This document shows positions 44,481 to 56,645 of a stretch of 64,000 nucleotides of DNA, piece after piece. Numbering within the stretch: the first letter of the stretch is position 1; each line of letters starts with the position of its first letter. A program made the translations under genes and the position numbers. Under the pieces are notes generated by a model. That model made no database searches. It worked only from the letters and a program-made list of their open reading frames with translations, and had not been told where the DNA came from. The stretch spans positions 25,913,506-25,977,505 of the forward strand of contig NC_059505.1 in NCBI RefSeq assembly GCF_914767665.1, given 5' to 3'. This DNA is from Harmonia axyridis (Eukaryota; Arthropoda; Insecta; Coleoptera; Coccinellidae).

Positions 44481-45185
44481 CTATAAGATGTGAAGATTTC
44501 AATAAATTAACCAACTAAATCTGACTGAATACCCTATTAATCTGAATGAAATGACAGTTATTTCATCTCCAGTTTTAATTAGTCAATATAACAATTGTTC
44601 CGCTACACAGTAACTTCTTCAGTTAATTCAAATTTTTGAATCACTAAATTTTTTTATGTGGAAAGTGTAAGTGTAGCAAAACAATTATCATATGGAATAA
44701 TTGAAAGTGGTATCAGAATAACTGTCATTTGATTCCTATTAAAATGAATTTCCATCAAGTGAAGACCGGATCAAAGCAATACCTATTAATCTATTTGAAT
44801 CAACCCTATGACTTTTTTCTATTTTCAAATAATAATAATACTAATAATAATAATAAAGGTCTTCATTCAATTAATTTCATGAAAAACAATAACAAAACCC
44901 TTATGTTGCAAGGTTAAACTCGACCGCTCCATGATATAACAACAGTGTAAGCATGTATGCAGGAACGGTGTTATGAATATAATTATTATTGATTTATAAA
45001 GGCTGCTTTGCCTCAAATACTCTTTTTCCTTAATTATCCAAATAAACATTTTTTACATTGTTTCTTTCACTCGCACCCCAAAGCCGAAGGTCGGTCGTTC
45101 GAACCCCGAGCCAGAAATTTTTTTTCTGGTACGGGGCATACATGTGGCTAGCCGAAATTAAATTCTGTTGATTATAGATAATACA
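44481..45185. other. AT-rich stretch with an AAT microsatellite and a tRNA-like T-arm
   Basis: An interrupted AAT run lies at 44829-44856. Near 45090-45106 the text GGTCGTTCGAACCCCGAG resembles a tRNA B box and may be a SINE trace. No gene. Confidence 0.45.
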
Positions 45186-45187
45186 TA

Positions 45188-46027
45188 CACTCCGTGACCG
45201 TAAAGTAAGGAACAAATTCATTTTTAGCTAAATAGACCATTTTAAGAAATACTCCTGAATTTTAATTTACCGTATTTTAAAATAATAATCTAATATACAG
45301 GGTGAATTACTTTCGAGTAATGACGTCACCGTCATTTTTTTTTAAATGGAACACCCCCATTTTGATTCCAAAAATGTATCAAATGTTGATTCTAATTGGT
45401 ACAATGTAAACAAAAATACAATAGTTTTGTGTGTGCTTATAAAGTAACGCGTAACATTTTTTATTAGTTAAATTAACAATATTATCAAAAATACTTATTG
45501 TTTAGCGGCAATTGGTTCGAGTGTAACACCCTGTAGTTTGTTACATTTTTAGATTAATAAAAATGTATAAAAATAAGAAATAATTTCTTTCATATTCTGT
45601 CTTCTAGACCACAAGTACCAAACAAGTTTTGTAAACAGAGCGTTACATTCAAACCAATTGCCGCTAGACGATAAATATTTTTGATAATATTGTTAATTTA
45701 ACTAATGAAGAATGTTACGCGTTATATACTTCATGATGCACAAACAAAACAATTGTATTTTTGTGCATCCTGTACCAATTGGAATCAATATGTGATACAT
45801 TTTTGGAATCAGCTCAGCTAGAGTAATCGGAAAATTGAGACAAAATGGGGGTCTACCATTCAAAAAAATTACGGTGACGTCATTGCTCGAAAGTAATTCA
45901 CGATGTATATTAGATTATTATTTCAAAATACGGTAAATCAAAATCAAAAATCGACGTGTTACAGGATTATTTCTTATAGGTCTGTTTAGCTTAAAATGAA
46001 TTTGTTTCATACTTTTCGGACACAGTG
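45188..46027. mobile_element. Long-TIR MITE, 840 bp, TA target (mariner-like)
   Basis: The ends CACTCCGTGACCGTAAAGTA (45188) and, reversed, CACTGTGTCCGAAAAGTATG (46027) are flanked by TA on both sides. The inverted arms extend about 340-400 bp inward (for example GGTGAATTACTTTCGAGTAA and its counterpart near 45880-45903), with roughly 85% agreement. A central spacer of about 100 bp is unique. No transposase. The TA target and CACTGTGTCCG-type ends suggest mobilisation by a mariner/Tc1 transposase. Confidence 0.85.
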
Positions 46028-46788
46028 TATATACATGGTAATATCGGTAATTCATATATGTGAAATTTCAGGTTCACAGGATTCCAAGTACCGAAGTGAT
46101 GAATTTTAAATTGGAGCCTAAGCCTATATTCCGTACAAAAAAAAAGTAAATCAATCAATTACTTGAAATGCTCTAGAGACAGAAATAGGAAGTTTATCAT
46201 AAATAATCAAGAGGCTACGGCAAACCAAAAAAAGTAATAATATAAAAGATGTTCTACTGAAATATTGAATTTGTTTGTACCTTTTATTATAAGATATTAA
46301 TTAAGCGGCCGACACTTCCGCGCTTAAAAGATATTTCAAATCTATAGAGTAGTGATTTCTACCCAAGAAATCAAATTTTCAAAGGTAATACCACGAGTGC
46401 TTCAAATTTTATCGATAATTCTTTCTTTTCCATGGAAATTTCTTGATTTGGCTAAAATATGAAGACAAATGATTTTATCTCAATTCGGTTTGTTTTAATG
46501 TTGTTTCCTCTAATAAAGGAGTGTGAGTGACATCCTACTGTCTGTTTCACTGGTGCAATAGCTACAAATGTGTTTACGTCGTATCGGTTGAATTTTTTTT
46601 GTTCACTTGGTTTCCGAATTGCTTCTGGAGAGTGTCATTACGATATTCGTTTTTTTTAAATGTATTCTTGTTGGTAATGTTATGACGTAATAATATGTAG
46701 AAGTTTTAAGATGGACATTATTAGTTTTGTTTCGAAATTATGCTTCAATAAAATAATATCATAATAATATAATAATATCATAAAAAGT
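46028..46788. other. No recognised gene
   Basis: AT-rich sequence with no readable domain on either strand. Confidence 0.5.
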
Positions 46789-47690
46789 ATGTATCGGACA
46801 AAATGACATACTATCCTGATGGACAAAACGACATAGTCATGTCATATGTCATTTTGTCCGATACATGTCAAGAAAATAAATTTTTGGGAATAATATGGAA
46901 TTTTGTTTATTGATTTCCACGTGGAACTAATGAGTTCATTTTCATGGTGTTTTGAACTCATTTTGCACGTACCATACGTGATAAAACGTGAAATTCGGGT
47001 ATGTGTCTTGTAAAAAATTCCAAATGAAATTCTTTCACCACTTCTTCAGTGACAAGGCATAAGAAAGCCAGAAGCTCGCAAATGCACGTTAACGCCTTAT
47101 TTTGACAAAACCAAGGCTTAATCTGCTGCTATTTCAACTAAGAAAAAGAAACACGAAATTACTGAAACATTATTTCAATGAAAACAAAAAACAAGGCCGT
47201 TGAAAAATGAAAAAGTCGTTGACGATGAAGCATTCGACACTGAACCGTTTCAAATTAACAATAAAAATGGATATGTCGATGACTTTCCCTGCATTTATTG
47301 CAATTAAGTTTTTTTTCGTTTCATACCTGGTGAGCAGTGGCTGCGTTGCACGCAGTGTTTTCACTGGGCTTATACGTCGTATGCTACTGTCTCGAGAACC
47401 AAAACCTTCATATTTTCGAACTTTGCATTCAAATATTATGTTTGTCAGTATGTCTAATTCTAGTAAGTACCTATGTCATTTTGTCCTTAGTATACGGACA
47501 AAATGGATTTTGATAGAAGTCAAAATAATTCCTCATACCTTTCATTTTTGTAGTTTAATTCAATTTCCAGCTTATAAGACTTAAAAAAAATTAACCAAAG
47601 TTAGTATTGAGCACCAAAATGGGAGTATTATTGCAATAACTAAAAATATATGATTGAAAAACAAAACAGTATGTCATTTTGTACGCATTT
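46789..47690 (+). pseudogene. Pogo/Tigger-like DNA transposon relic
   Basis: A perfect 22-bp inverted repeat (ATGTATCGGACAAAATGACATA) lies at 46789-46810 and 46845-46866. The same core ATGTCATTTTGTCC recurs at 47473 and, mutated, at 47671. Between, at about 47217-47400, frames read VDDEAFDTEPFQINNKNGYV, DDFPCIYC and PGEQWLRCTQCFHWAYTSYA, which matches the C-terminal Cys-rich tail of pogo/Tigger-type transposases (CIYC...GWIQC...C..W.H). No DDE core is left. The family call rests on this tail only. Confidence 0.5.
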
Positions 47691-47739
47691 CCACCAGTAT
47701 TTTCCGAACTTTCAATGTAAGCATTGCTCTCCTTAAATC

Positions 47740-48170
47740 AGAACCGAAAAGGACGAACCCATCAAAACGAACTAGTCGGGAGAACAGATCGAAACAGGAA
47801 CTCTCCGAATCATCTTTCACAACTCTGACTCGCCACTTCCGAGTAGTTCACGACATAGCACATGTAATGTCATCTATCCCCCGCAGGAAGTTTGATGGAT
47901 CGATTTTGGGTTTTTGGTACCTTGGTGGACCTCCGTTCTCGGTAGAAGTGGAACACGTCCGACCCATCCTGTCTGTGCGGAAGGGTCAGGACGTCAGGTC
48001 CGGCGACTTATGTTCGGGAATCTATCATTACGGGAATTGGGGACGGCCCAAATCCTGAATATTCGATAATATCCCTGGAACTGCAGCTACAGCGGCTTGT
48101 GTCAAGGTTGGAATTAATGGCGGAATATCCAACATTGGGATTGAGGTTTGGATTCGATGGATCGTAATTT
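47740..48170. other. Region open on both strands, possible exon, unidentified
   Basis: GC content is higher than around it. The + strand frame 47654-48058 (134 codons) and a minus frame running from about 48170 to 48020 (reads PSNPNLNPNVGYSAINSNLD, then a Ser/Cys-rich stretch) are both open. No domain was recognised in either. It could be an exon of an unknown gene or an old transposon fragment. Confidence 0.35.
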
Positions 48171-51100
48171 TCGGAACATCCGAAATATCGGTTTATACAG
48201 GGTGTTTCAACGAAAATTTGACTCCAATGTAAAATTGAAATTTTTGAAGAACCTCGCGATATTTTATGTTTTTAGGGGGTCAAATTTTAAAATTATATTC
48301 ATACCCTCCATTCTTTTTCAATGGCTTGGAAATTCGAGAGATACATTATATGAAAGGGCATTGGTACCTCTAATATCTGTCTAATTTTTTTTCAAATGTT
48401 TCAGTTATGTATAGGGATTCATCAAGCCAAGTAGCTTGACATATTAACCAACTACTCGACTTGAAAATCAAGCTCGTGATAAATTACATACATGAGCTTG
48501 GCTTGACTTTTGGATATTTATTGCTAGACTTGATATCAAGCTACTTGATATTACTTGAGCTGGATATGCACGCGTCGCACGGCATATATTTCTGCAATAT
48601 CGTGCACGCTTTGACTGGATAAGGGGATTCCTCGAGCGCCGAGAGAATTAAGCATTCGCGAGTGTGACTTTATTAGTAGTTTTCTCACATTTCTATGAAA
48701 TCTATCGGTAGATTTTGGTAGTTTCAGAAATCTAAAAGTTGGAGCCACATTGAAAATAAATGTTTGAAAAACCATTGAAATCAAGAAAAGAATTATCGAC
48801 TTTCTAACAAGATCAAATGTGACCATTGACCATTGAAATCAATTAACGTTTTTATTCGATATAAAAAAAACTCGGAAAGAGAGAATATTAGAAAGAAGAA
48901 AAATATATAGAATTTATTCAAAAAATATTACAAACTTACATTTGGGTAATTTTATAAAAAACTAAAAAGAATGGAATTTTTTCTCAGGAAATAACAAAAC
49001 GAATTTCGCCGAAGCGGCAAATATTGAAATTTAATGTCCATGTGGAAAGTTCATTAGAATATCAAAATTAAGTTTTCATTTCAACCCTTTCAATCATTTA
49101 TTTAACAAAGCATTACAGAACAGAAGGCAATACTTAATAGTCAAGTTTACATGTTGAAATCACAGTGATAAAAAATAATATCAATAATAAATAGTCAATT
49201 TTACATATTAAAATTTCTGTCATACAAAATGAAATGATATTGGATATCACCTTTTCCACAATTCTTCTCGAATTTTCTATGGTTCTTATGTGTTCAGCTC
49301 GAAATTCTGCAAAGAGCTTGAAATTTGTATCTCACCAAACATTCAAAATCTCTACTGTGTCGGTTTAGTGGTGTTGCAAATTTTTTTTTATCATTTTTGA
49401 ATTTTATATTGTTCTGGTCGTGCGATCAAAATGGAATTTTGCTCGAGGCTACTAATTTTCATTTTACATCAAAATGCAAATTCTCATTTCGTTCGAATAT
49501 ACTATTTTGAAATTCACTGGACTATAAATTATCGAACACAAATATATTTATAGGACTCCTAGTCAAACTAACTACTAAACCGCGAACTCAAGGGCATTTG
49601 AGATCCGAATAAACTCTGAAAATTTCAAGTTTATTGATTCTTCCATTCGAATATGATAATGCATACTGCCGGACGAATGTACAGTACAGAATCACAAGTG
49701 AGAACGCATTGGTCATCATTGAGTCAAACGTTATCGTTTAAGACCAATCTCAGCTCAAAATCCGACCAAAATACAAATATTTTGGCGAAAATAGAACTCA
49801 CTTTTCAAAGACTTTCCGATGGCCTTGTTCCCTGACTTACGTAAAAACATTGGATAGAGAATACAATTTTATGCTTTTAGTCTAGTTTAGTCAAAACATA
49901 CTAGTCCGCCATAATTCGCAATTGCATAATTGCAATATAATAGTTTACTACCAATTTAAATGGAATTGATCGATGAAAGTTCTTAATAAAAATCTCAAAT
50001 GAATGAATAAGAAGGAAACAGTTCTCGCATTATTGGCTATTAATAGCTCTGAATTCTAAGGGAATAATACCTATCATTATTGTATCGGAGGAATAATTCA
50101 CTATCATTATTGTATCGGGGGAATAATCCACTATTTTCATTTATAACTTATTCACTCAAACTGAAACAATGATCTACATTCTAAAAGATATCAAGGTTAC
50201 AAAACTTGTGATATTATTCAACCTCGATACAAATAAAATCATATATTCCCTCAAGAATTTATCATTATGATTATATTTTTTTTACATCCAGATTACTATC
50301 TGAACGCTCCTGCATTATTTCTGAGTATCACAAAAATTGATTCGATAATTCTACGATGAATTGCAACTTTCATCTTCGACCCAGCAGATTGACAAAGATG
50401 TGATACGATCAGCCAAATAAATTCTCTCTTGTCATAACCTGTCACACATAGCGACACACAAAAAGGGGAAGTATTTCCAGTTTCCATTTCCCCTTTGCGC
50501 CTGCATTTTATTCCCGGATATTATTATAGAGAATGATGGAAATAGCGAGATTTGATTTAGACGACAAAGGAGTTATGAGATTCTATTAGGCAAGTTCCAA
50601 ACGTCACTTAGTAGGAATACGTCGAGCATAAAAAGCGGACAATTTAACTCTCATTTTTTGCTCTTTTTTTTCAGATCACGTAGTTCTTGTTAGCACTCAT
50701 CTAGTTCTGAGAATATTTCGCAAATAATTCGAAATATATTCTGTCAAGTAATTACCGGGAATTAGATTTTTAAAAGAGAGTGCTTGAAAGGATTGTCGAT
50801 TTTTTTTGTCACTAATATACAGCTTTTGGGAGTCGTCTGTATTTCACTTCACATTGAGATCTTGTTCCCCGAACAAAACGTTATTTCTTTTCGTCACGAC
50901 ATTTTGTATTTTTTGAATTTTGAGCCGAGAATGATATCAAAATTTGTCTGCGAAAATGAAGTGTTTTCCTATAAGATATTTAATCTTGGATAGTCCACTA
51001 TCTGGAGAGCTGGTACTTTTGAAGCTGTCATATTTTGATATTTCAGAAAAAAAAACCAACTTATTATGATAAGGTACTAAAAATGAAACGGATACACGCT

Positions 51101-52209
51101 TCAAAAACACATAGGAATCGTTAAAATTCGCTACAAAAATGGTGTACATTTTGCAGTCACATTTCTCAAAACTAAAGCAATTTTGGTTCTTTTGAGGCAG
51201 TGATACTTGGTAGACAAATTTTAGTTGTTTGGAAAAGTCTGTTGATCTGTTCTGTTGATGTATTTTTCTCAGAAACTGTGAATAATTGCAAAAATTTTCA
51301 AGACACCTTATTTGTTATGAATGGATTAGTCTATCCAAAATTAATTTACTTATAGTAAATAAAGAAAAAAGTTATTTCGAAACAAGTTTGGAGGGAGGTT
51401 CCAATTGGAATCATAGAGGAGCACCACAAACATTTTTTTCGAATGCCTTCTCGCTCGCATGAAATGTCAGCCCAACTTCATTTCAAATTTTTTTGGTTAT
51501 CAAGAGAAAAATAATGTCTAAACGATATTTTGATGAGAACTGGTACAAAGACCTATAAAATGAATGTAACAAACAAAAATCAATTATTAACTTTCCACAA
51601 ATTAAAAACTTCTTTCCGGGCGCCATCTTTAAGGGCCGTAACTAAGCGGGAGGGAGCTTAAAAAAAAATTATTTAAAAGACCTACCCTATTATTTGAAAA
51701 GGAATCTCCCTCTTATATTTGCACAACTAATCATAAACACCCTGCAAATGTACTTATTTTTATTGAAACCATTGAAATTCATATAGGTACATATAAAGAG
51801 ATAACTCCAGAAGTTTTAAAAAACCGATCGTTATAAAATTGTATCAAAGAAAACGAAGCCGCACTTCACTCAATAATAGATGGTACCGTTTGTAGAAGAA
51901 ATACCGACAAGTTTGATGAAGCGCAAAAAACTCGTAAAAATAGGGGTAATAACATATGACGACGTTCGACCGTAATATTTATGATCTGAATGGCACCTTT
52001 GATCATGTGGACGCTCAACAGATATTTTCATGACTAACTTAGGGCACGTTATATTTATATCATTTTTCTCTTCAATTGAAGTTTTGTTGATCTTGAGATT
52101 ATTTTAGGCTTAGTACTGAAATTCTATGGAAGGCTTGCAATATTTTAAATGTTTTCAGATTTCTCGGCATCACTCGTTGCGAGTCGTATATATACATGAA
52201 AACCGAGTT
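48171..52209. other. Long stretch with no recognised gene
   Basis: It contains short CAAGCTACTTGA-like repeats near 48420-48560 (CAAGTAGCTTGACATATT, ATCAAGCTACTTGATATT) that may be subterminal repeats of an unidentified transposon. The remaining open frames look random. Confidence 0.45.
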
Positions 52210-52322
52210 ATTATTATTTCGCCTGGAGCTCCAATATTTTTTCTTTCGGTATTTTTGGGCGCTCCTGTGGGCCTTGCGCCCGTGGCAAGTGCCACCTTTG
52301 CCACGCCCTAGATACGGCACTG
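52210..52322 (-). mobile_element. hAT-like terminal fragment
   Basis: Read from the right, CAGTGCCGTATCTAGGGCGT followed by GGCAAAGGTGGCACTTGCCA and GGGCGC-rich text looks like a hAT end. No partner end or target duplication was seen. Confidence 0.45.
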
Positions 52323-52959
52323 GTACTCCCTCTATCTATGTTTATTACTCTATGGTCGCTGCCAATGAATTCGTGAACTTATCGAGGACATCTAGCCCTA
52401 GCCTCAAATATGCGGAGAGGTCATGGAAAATTTCATGAAAGGGGTAAGATGATGGTCATTCCCATCGTTTCCATCGTTAATGGGTTAATGGCATACCTTG
52501 ATATTCGCAATAAAATAAACATGCATTTATTTCTTTGAAAATGTACTTTTTTTCATATCATATTGCAAAACTCAATACATATATGGAATAGTTATTTGTG
52601 CAACCAGTTGGGAAAAGCATAATTTTTCGTAATGAGCATATTTCTGCGCAACGAGCAAAGCGAGGAAAATTAAGGTTCCCAACGTGTTTCACACAATATT
52701 TTTTCTAATTATGAATAGTATGAGACTATTTGAATTGAAACTAAAAGAATCAAAACGTCTCTACAAGCGTCCTTCGTCTAGTGATTTCGGAGATATTTAT
52801 TTTTCACTTCGTTGGTATTGGAAGTATCGTCAATGTGATATTTCATAATTTCGATAGTGTTTGTCTATGATTTTGATCGTCAAAAAAGTGGAAAACAATA
52901 ATTGTTTTTCTTTTCGCAAATAGTTCCTTGATTTTTTTTTGAAGTAGAAGAATATATGT
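52323..52959. other. Repeat-like sequence without gene
   Basis: It contains GCGCAACGAGCAAAGCGAGG near 52647, the same kind of GC-rich motif as in the palindrome-rich units. No coding frame. Confidence 0.4.
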
Positions 52960-53335
52960 ACCGAGCGACATTGAAGAAGCGGCTCAGTCGGCGTGATCTA
53001 CAATAATTCTTAAGAAGTCGAAAAGCAAATATGATTTGTCATATGCCAAATTCAGTTTATGGTGTGAACACAAAAGAAAAATGTTTGTTAACGTATATTC
53101 AAAAAAAAAAAAGAGATCATGAATTCTACCCTGTGGAGCTTATGTATATTCGATGTTAAAAACCAAATCGTGCTTGAAGAGAAATATTTACTTCGAGAAG
53201 TATACAAATTCACTGGCGTTTTTGAAACGACATACTGAATGTTACCAGCCTAAAAAGTCAAAAGTTTAAGTAAAGAGAACATTTCACATTTTCTGCAGGA
53301 AGCTTCCGATGAGCAACAATTAATGAATTAGGTAG
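52960..53335 (+). pseudogene. Crypton-like tyrosine recombinase fragment
   Basis: Plus-strand pieces in shifting frames read PSDIEEAAQSA, KKSKSKYDLSYAKFSLWCEH, NSTLWSLCIFDVK, YTNSLAFLKRHTECYQPKKS and, after another shift, KENISHFLQEASDEQQLM. This order matches the N-terminal SAM-like domain of Crypton-type tyrosine recombinases found in insect genomes (KSxxKYExxYxxFxxWC, STLWSxYSMLK, KxFLKRxSxGYxPKKS). The catalytic Arg-His-Arg-Tyr part is missing or unreadable. The breaks show it is a dead fragment. The match is from memory of the family, not a search. Confidence 0.65.
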
Positions 53336-55266
53336 CATTGATCGTTTTATTGAGAACAACAAAAAATCGAATAATATAATCAGTGGTGAATACCAAAATA
53401 ATGACAACTGCATAGATGAGGCTTCACCTCTTCGGCCTGAGGTCAACCGAACTTCAGCACGTGATGGAATTAAATAGGATCTGTAGATAAATCAAATGAA
53501 TATCCCGAAACTCGAATTGAATTGATGTCGCAGGAAAGGATATAAATCGAATCTAGCTACCCTATTTTCATTACCCTGTTTGAATAAACGTTCAGTCGGG
53601 CTAACGAACACAACTTTCCGTTGAATACTCAGGTGTTTAGTATGGTATTTGTTCTATTTTAATGAGTTTGTAGAATACACGCATCGTGGATTTGTAATTC
53701 GGGAAGGTTTGTTCGGTATGTCTGAGTTGCTATATATTTCATACTATTTGAAAGGTTTAGAATCGCCAGATACTGGATTACTTCGGAGGGACAACACCAA
53801 ATAAGGTCCGTACTATGTAGCTCCAATATAATGAGGCAAATTTTATGAACATTCTATTGGAAATTCAGATAGGGTCCTGTGCTTTTTTTTACACCACCTC
53901 AGATCGAATTCGGTACAAAAAAACACTTTCTCCAAAACGTGAATTTCAAACATTTTTCCAGAATCCCTGTATAATATTTCATGCTATTTTTCACTGCATA
54001 AATTGAAGCAATCATTCAAGAATATTGACGGAAAAACTGATTCAAAAAGTATTTAATTCTACCTATGGCATGAGAGAAAGTATTTTAGGTGAAAAAATCC
54101 AACATTTTCACAAAACATCAAATATCTCGAAAATTGTGAGACTATCATATGAGCGATTTTTTCACATCAGTTAGAGCACATTCTGATCTACATTCAGTTT
54201 TGGTTTGACGTGGTCTTTTTGGGACACCCTGTACACCCTGTAGTATTTTTCACGAAATGAATAAAATCTCAAAATAAATGAGCAATATTTATATATGAAG
54301 TCTCTCATCAAAACAATGAAGTCAAAAAACCGAATATCTTTGATTTTGCACCATTTGCCTAAACATTGATTAATTTCTGATTTCTCTTAAGTAATCAATG
54401 TTTAAATTTTTAATCAATGTTCAGTCAAATGTTGCAACTGGCCATATAAACCATTAAAATCATTGAAAAAATCATTTTAGAATTTTTAATATTTCAAACA
54501 GACATGAACATACCTATAGCGAAATATTTGAAACAGTATTTTTTAGAAACGCCATGTAACTTTAGAACGAATTAAGATACCTATGATCTGCTTCCTGATA
54601 TCTGACTATTTCGACAAAAGAAATTGGTGATCTTTGAAGATTTTTGATCTTAGTCTTATAGTTCACGAGATGCTTTCAGGAAGCATTGAATTTGGGGCAC
54701 CCTGTTCAAACAGTTGAAAAATCACATTTAATAATAATATCCTTATTAGGCGAAAGTTTAGCTGAAGTTATTCTTACACTTTCACCTTTAAAAAAAAACA
54801 TATACATATACTTCCGAATTCTGAAAATGAAAACGTGCTATTTATTCAACATTCAAAGAGAAAATCTACTAATACAATATTATAAGCGAACAATATACTC
54901 TACCGGGTTGCCTAACTTATGCAACATTGTGGTTAGTGTGATCTTGAAAATATACAGATGATTGTCTGAGTCCAACATAAGCAACTTTTATGCCAGAGGT
55001 TGGAGCCAGTACGTCATGGTGGTTGGAAGAGTACGTCTATAACTCAATGATATAAAGGGGACAAAATATCTTAAAAAAAATGAGGTTTCAAGAATACTTG
55101 CAGACATACCTTCTGAACCTGCTTCCCTAAACAAAGATCTGTCGAATTTAGGAAAATGAATGCACATAGAAAAAAAGTTCTATAGTCACTGATGAGGAAT
55201 TCAAGGTCAAATTTAATTCAGTCAGTTCGAGCTGTTCGGTAATATGATAATTTTCGAAAGAAAACT
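53336..55266. other. AT-rich sequence with CACCCTGT repeats, no gene
   Basis: Three exact CACCCTGT octamers lie at 54225, 54234 and 54698. They often mark ends of short transposon fragments in insects. The open frame 54686-54961 has no domain. Confidence 0.45.
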
Positions 55267-55301
55267 TATATAAAGGTTATTGGATCGCTTTTCATTCAGA
55301 T
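55267..55301 (+). promoter_or_regulatory. Candidate core promoter: TATA box plus initiator
   Basis: TATATAAA at 55267-55274 is followed 31 bp later by the insect initiator TCAGAT with A+1 at 55298. The spacing is canonical. No convincing coding exon was found downstream, so the assignment is tentative and could be chance in AT-rich DNA. Confidence 0.35.
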
Positions 55302-56401
55302 AGAAATTTACAGAAAGTACATAAAGTACCACAGTTAAATTCATTTTTTGTCAAAAACTTGTGTGGTTCTGTAAATGTGACTTTTACAAATAATGTTTTT
55401 TATTTGTTGGTATTTTCGCAACTACGAATTTGATTGAAGTAAAATTTTTGATGTACTTCAGGCAACAGTCCTAACGATCATTACAGACCGAGAAAATTCA
55501 ATAATATCTATAAATTAACAACTAATTACCCATTATTTCTGTGGCAATATATCAGATCAAGTTGAGGTTTTGCGTACAGATATGAAATTATGAAATTATA
55601 ATTTCAAACTTCGTGCAAAATTTCGTGTTGATCACTTCATCAAAACCATAGAACATTCAAGTAAAATATCGAAAGCTAGGTTGAAAAAACCAAGGAATAG
55701 GGTTCTATAGTCTGAAGTAAGCACAATACGACCTGAATGAATGAATGAACGATCGCCTGAAAGCTCTTGACGCCAAGTCATTGCTTTTCTCGAATTTTTC
55801 GTCAAAACATGTTGTGTGCACATTTCCCCGAAACAAAGAAGAATGAAATTTTAGTTGGGAATTGATAAATTTCTGTGGATGTTGGAGTGTCCCCTAAATT
55901 CGTGCTGAACTCATTATTTTGGTCGAAAATACCGTATAGGTGAAAACGTGGCGCATTACCGTCCACGGAACGATGACTTCACCTGGTTTTTTCATTCCTC
56001 ATTCAGTATAATTACTGACAAAATTGAAATAATGAACACATAATTTTTCTTGATATTTCCACTTATTTTTTAGTAATTTGAAGTATATTATTTACGTACA
56101 GCGTGTTGAAAAAGAAACACAAAAGACTCATAATTCTTGTACTAATAATTATCAAGGAAAATCATACTACTCGTCGATTTTTTTTGCCGTAATCAAGTTA
56201 CGTTATGCATTTTTTAATTTGATATTTCTCACCTTCTACTTCCTACTCAGTACAACTTTTTTTTCAAATGTATGAATTGAGATATCAAATAGAAGGTCAA
56301 TGGAAAATATATTCAGCGGTGTCACTAAATGAAAAATTGGTTATGCCATTTTTTTATTGATACATTAGGAACAAATTAACAATTTGTTATTGGAGAGTAA
56401 C
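55302..56401. other. No recognised gene
   Basis: A stretch near 56127-56170 (CATAATTCTTGTACTAATAA) resembles the arms of the foldback repeat at 56402. Otherwise nothing. Confidence 0.45.
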
Positions 56402-56645
56402 AAGGCCATAATTCTTGAACAAATAATTATTGATATTGATCATCCTACACGTTGGTTTCTTTCTTCAAAATCGAGTACCTAAATCCATGCATTTTTGAAG
56501 TTGTAGGTTCATACTCCGTGGGGGTTTTGGAGTATAAATTTTCAACTTCAAAAATGCATGGCAAATGCAATTGATTTTGAAAATAGAAATGAACGGGAGG
56601 AAGGATTTTTCTCAATAATTATTTGATCAAAAATTATGGCATGAT
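56402..56645. repeat. Foldback hairpin with about 115-bp arms
   Basis: The inner 33-bp arms (56485-56517 and 56529-56561, loop 11 bases) match at about 29 of 33 positions around CCATGCATTTTTGAAGTTG. Weaker pairing extends outward to CCATAATTCTTGAACAAATA on the left and its counterpart near 56643 on the right. It may be a foldback MITE; a hairpin RNA origin is possible. Confidence 0.7.

Noticed and set aside
53541..53600. TATA box (TATAAAT) and TTCAGTCGG initiator as a second promoter
   Set aside because: The spacing of about 53 bp is too long for a core promoter, and no coding exon follows.
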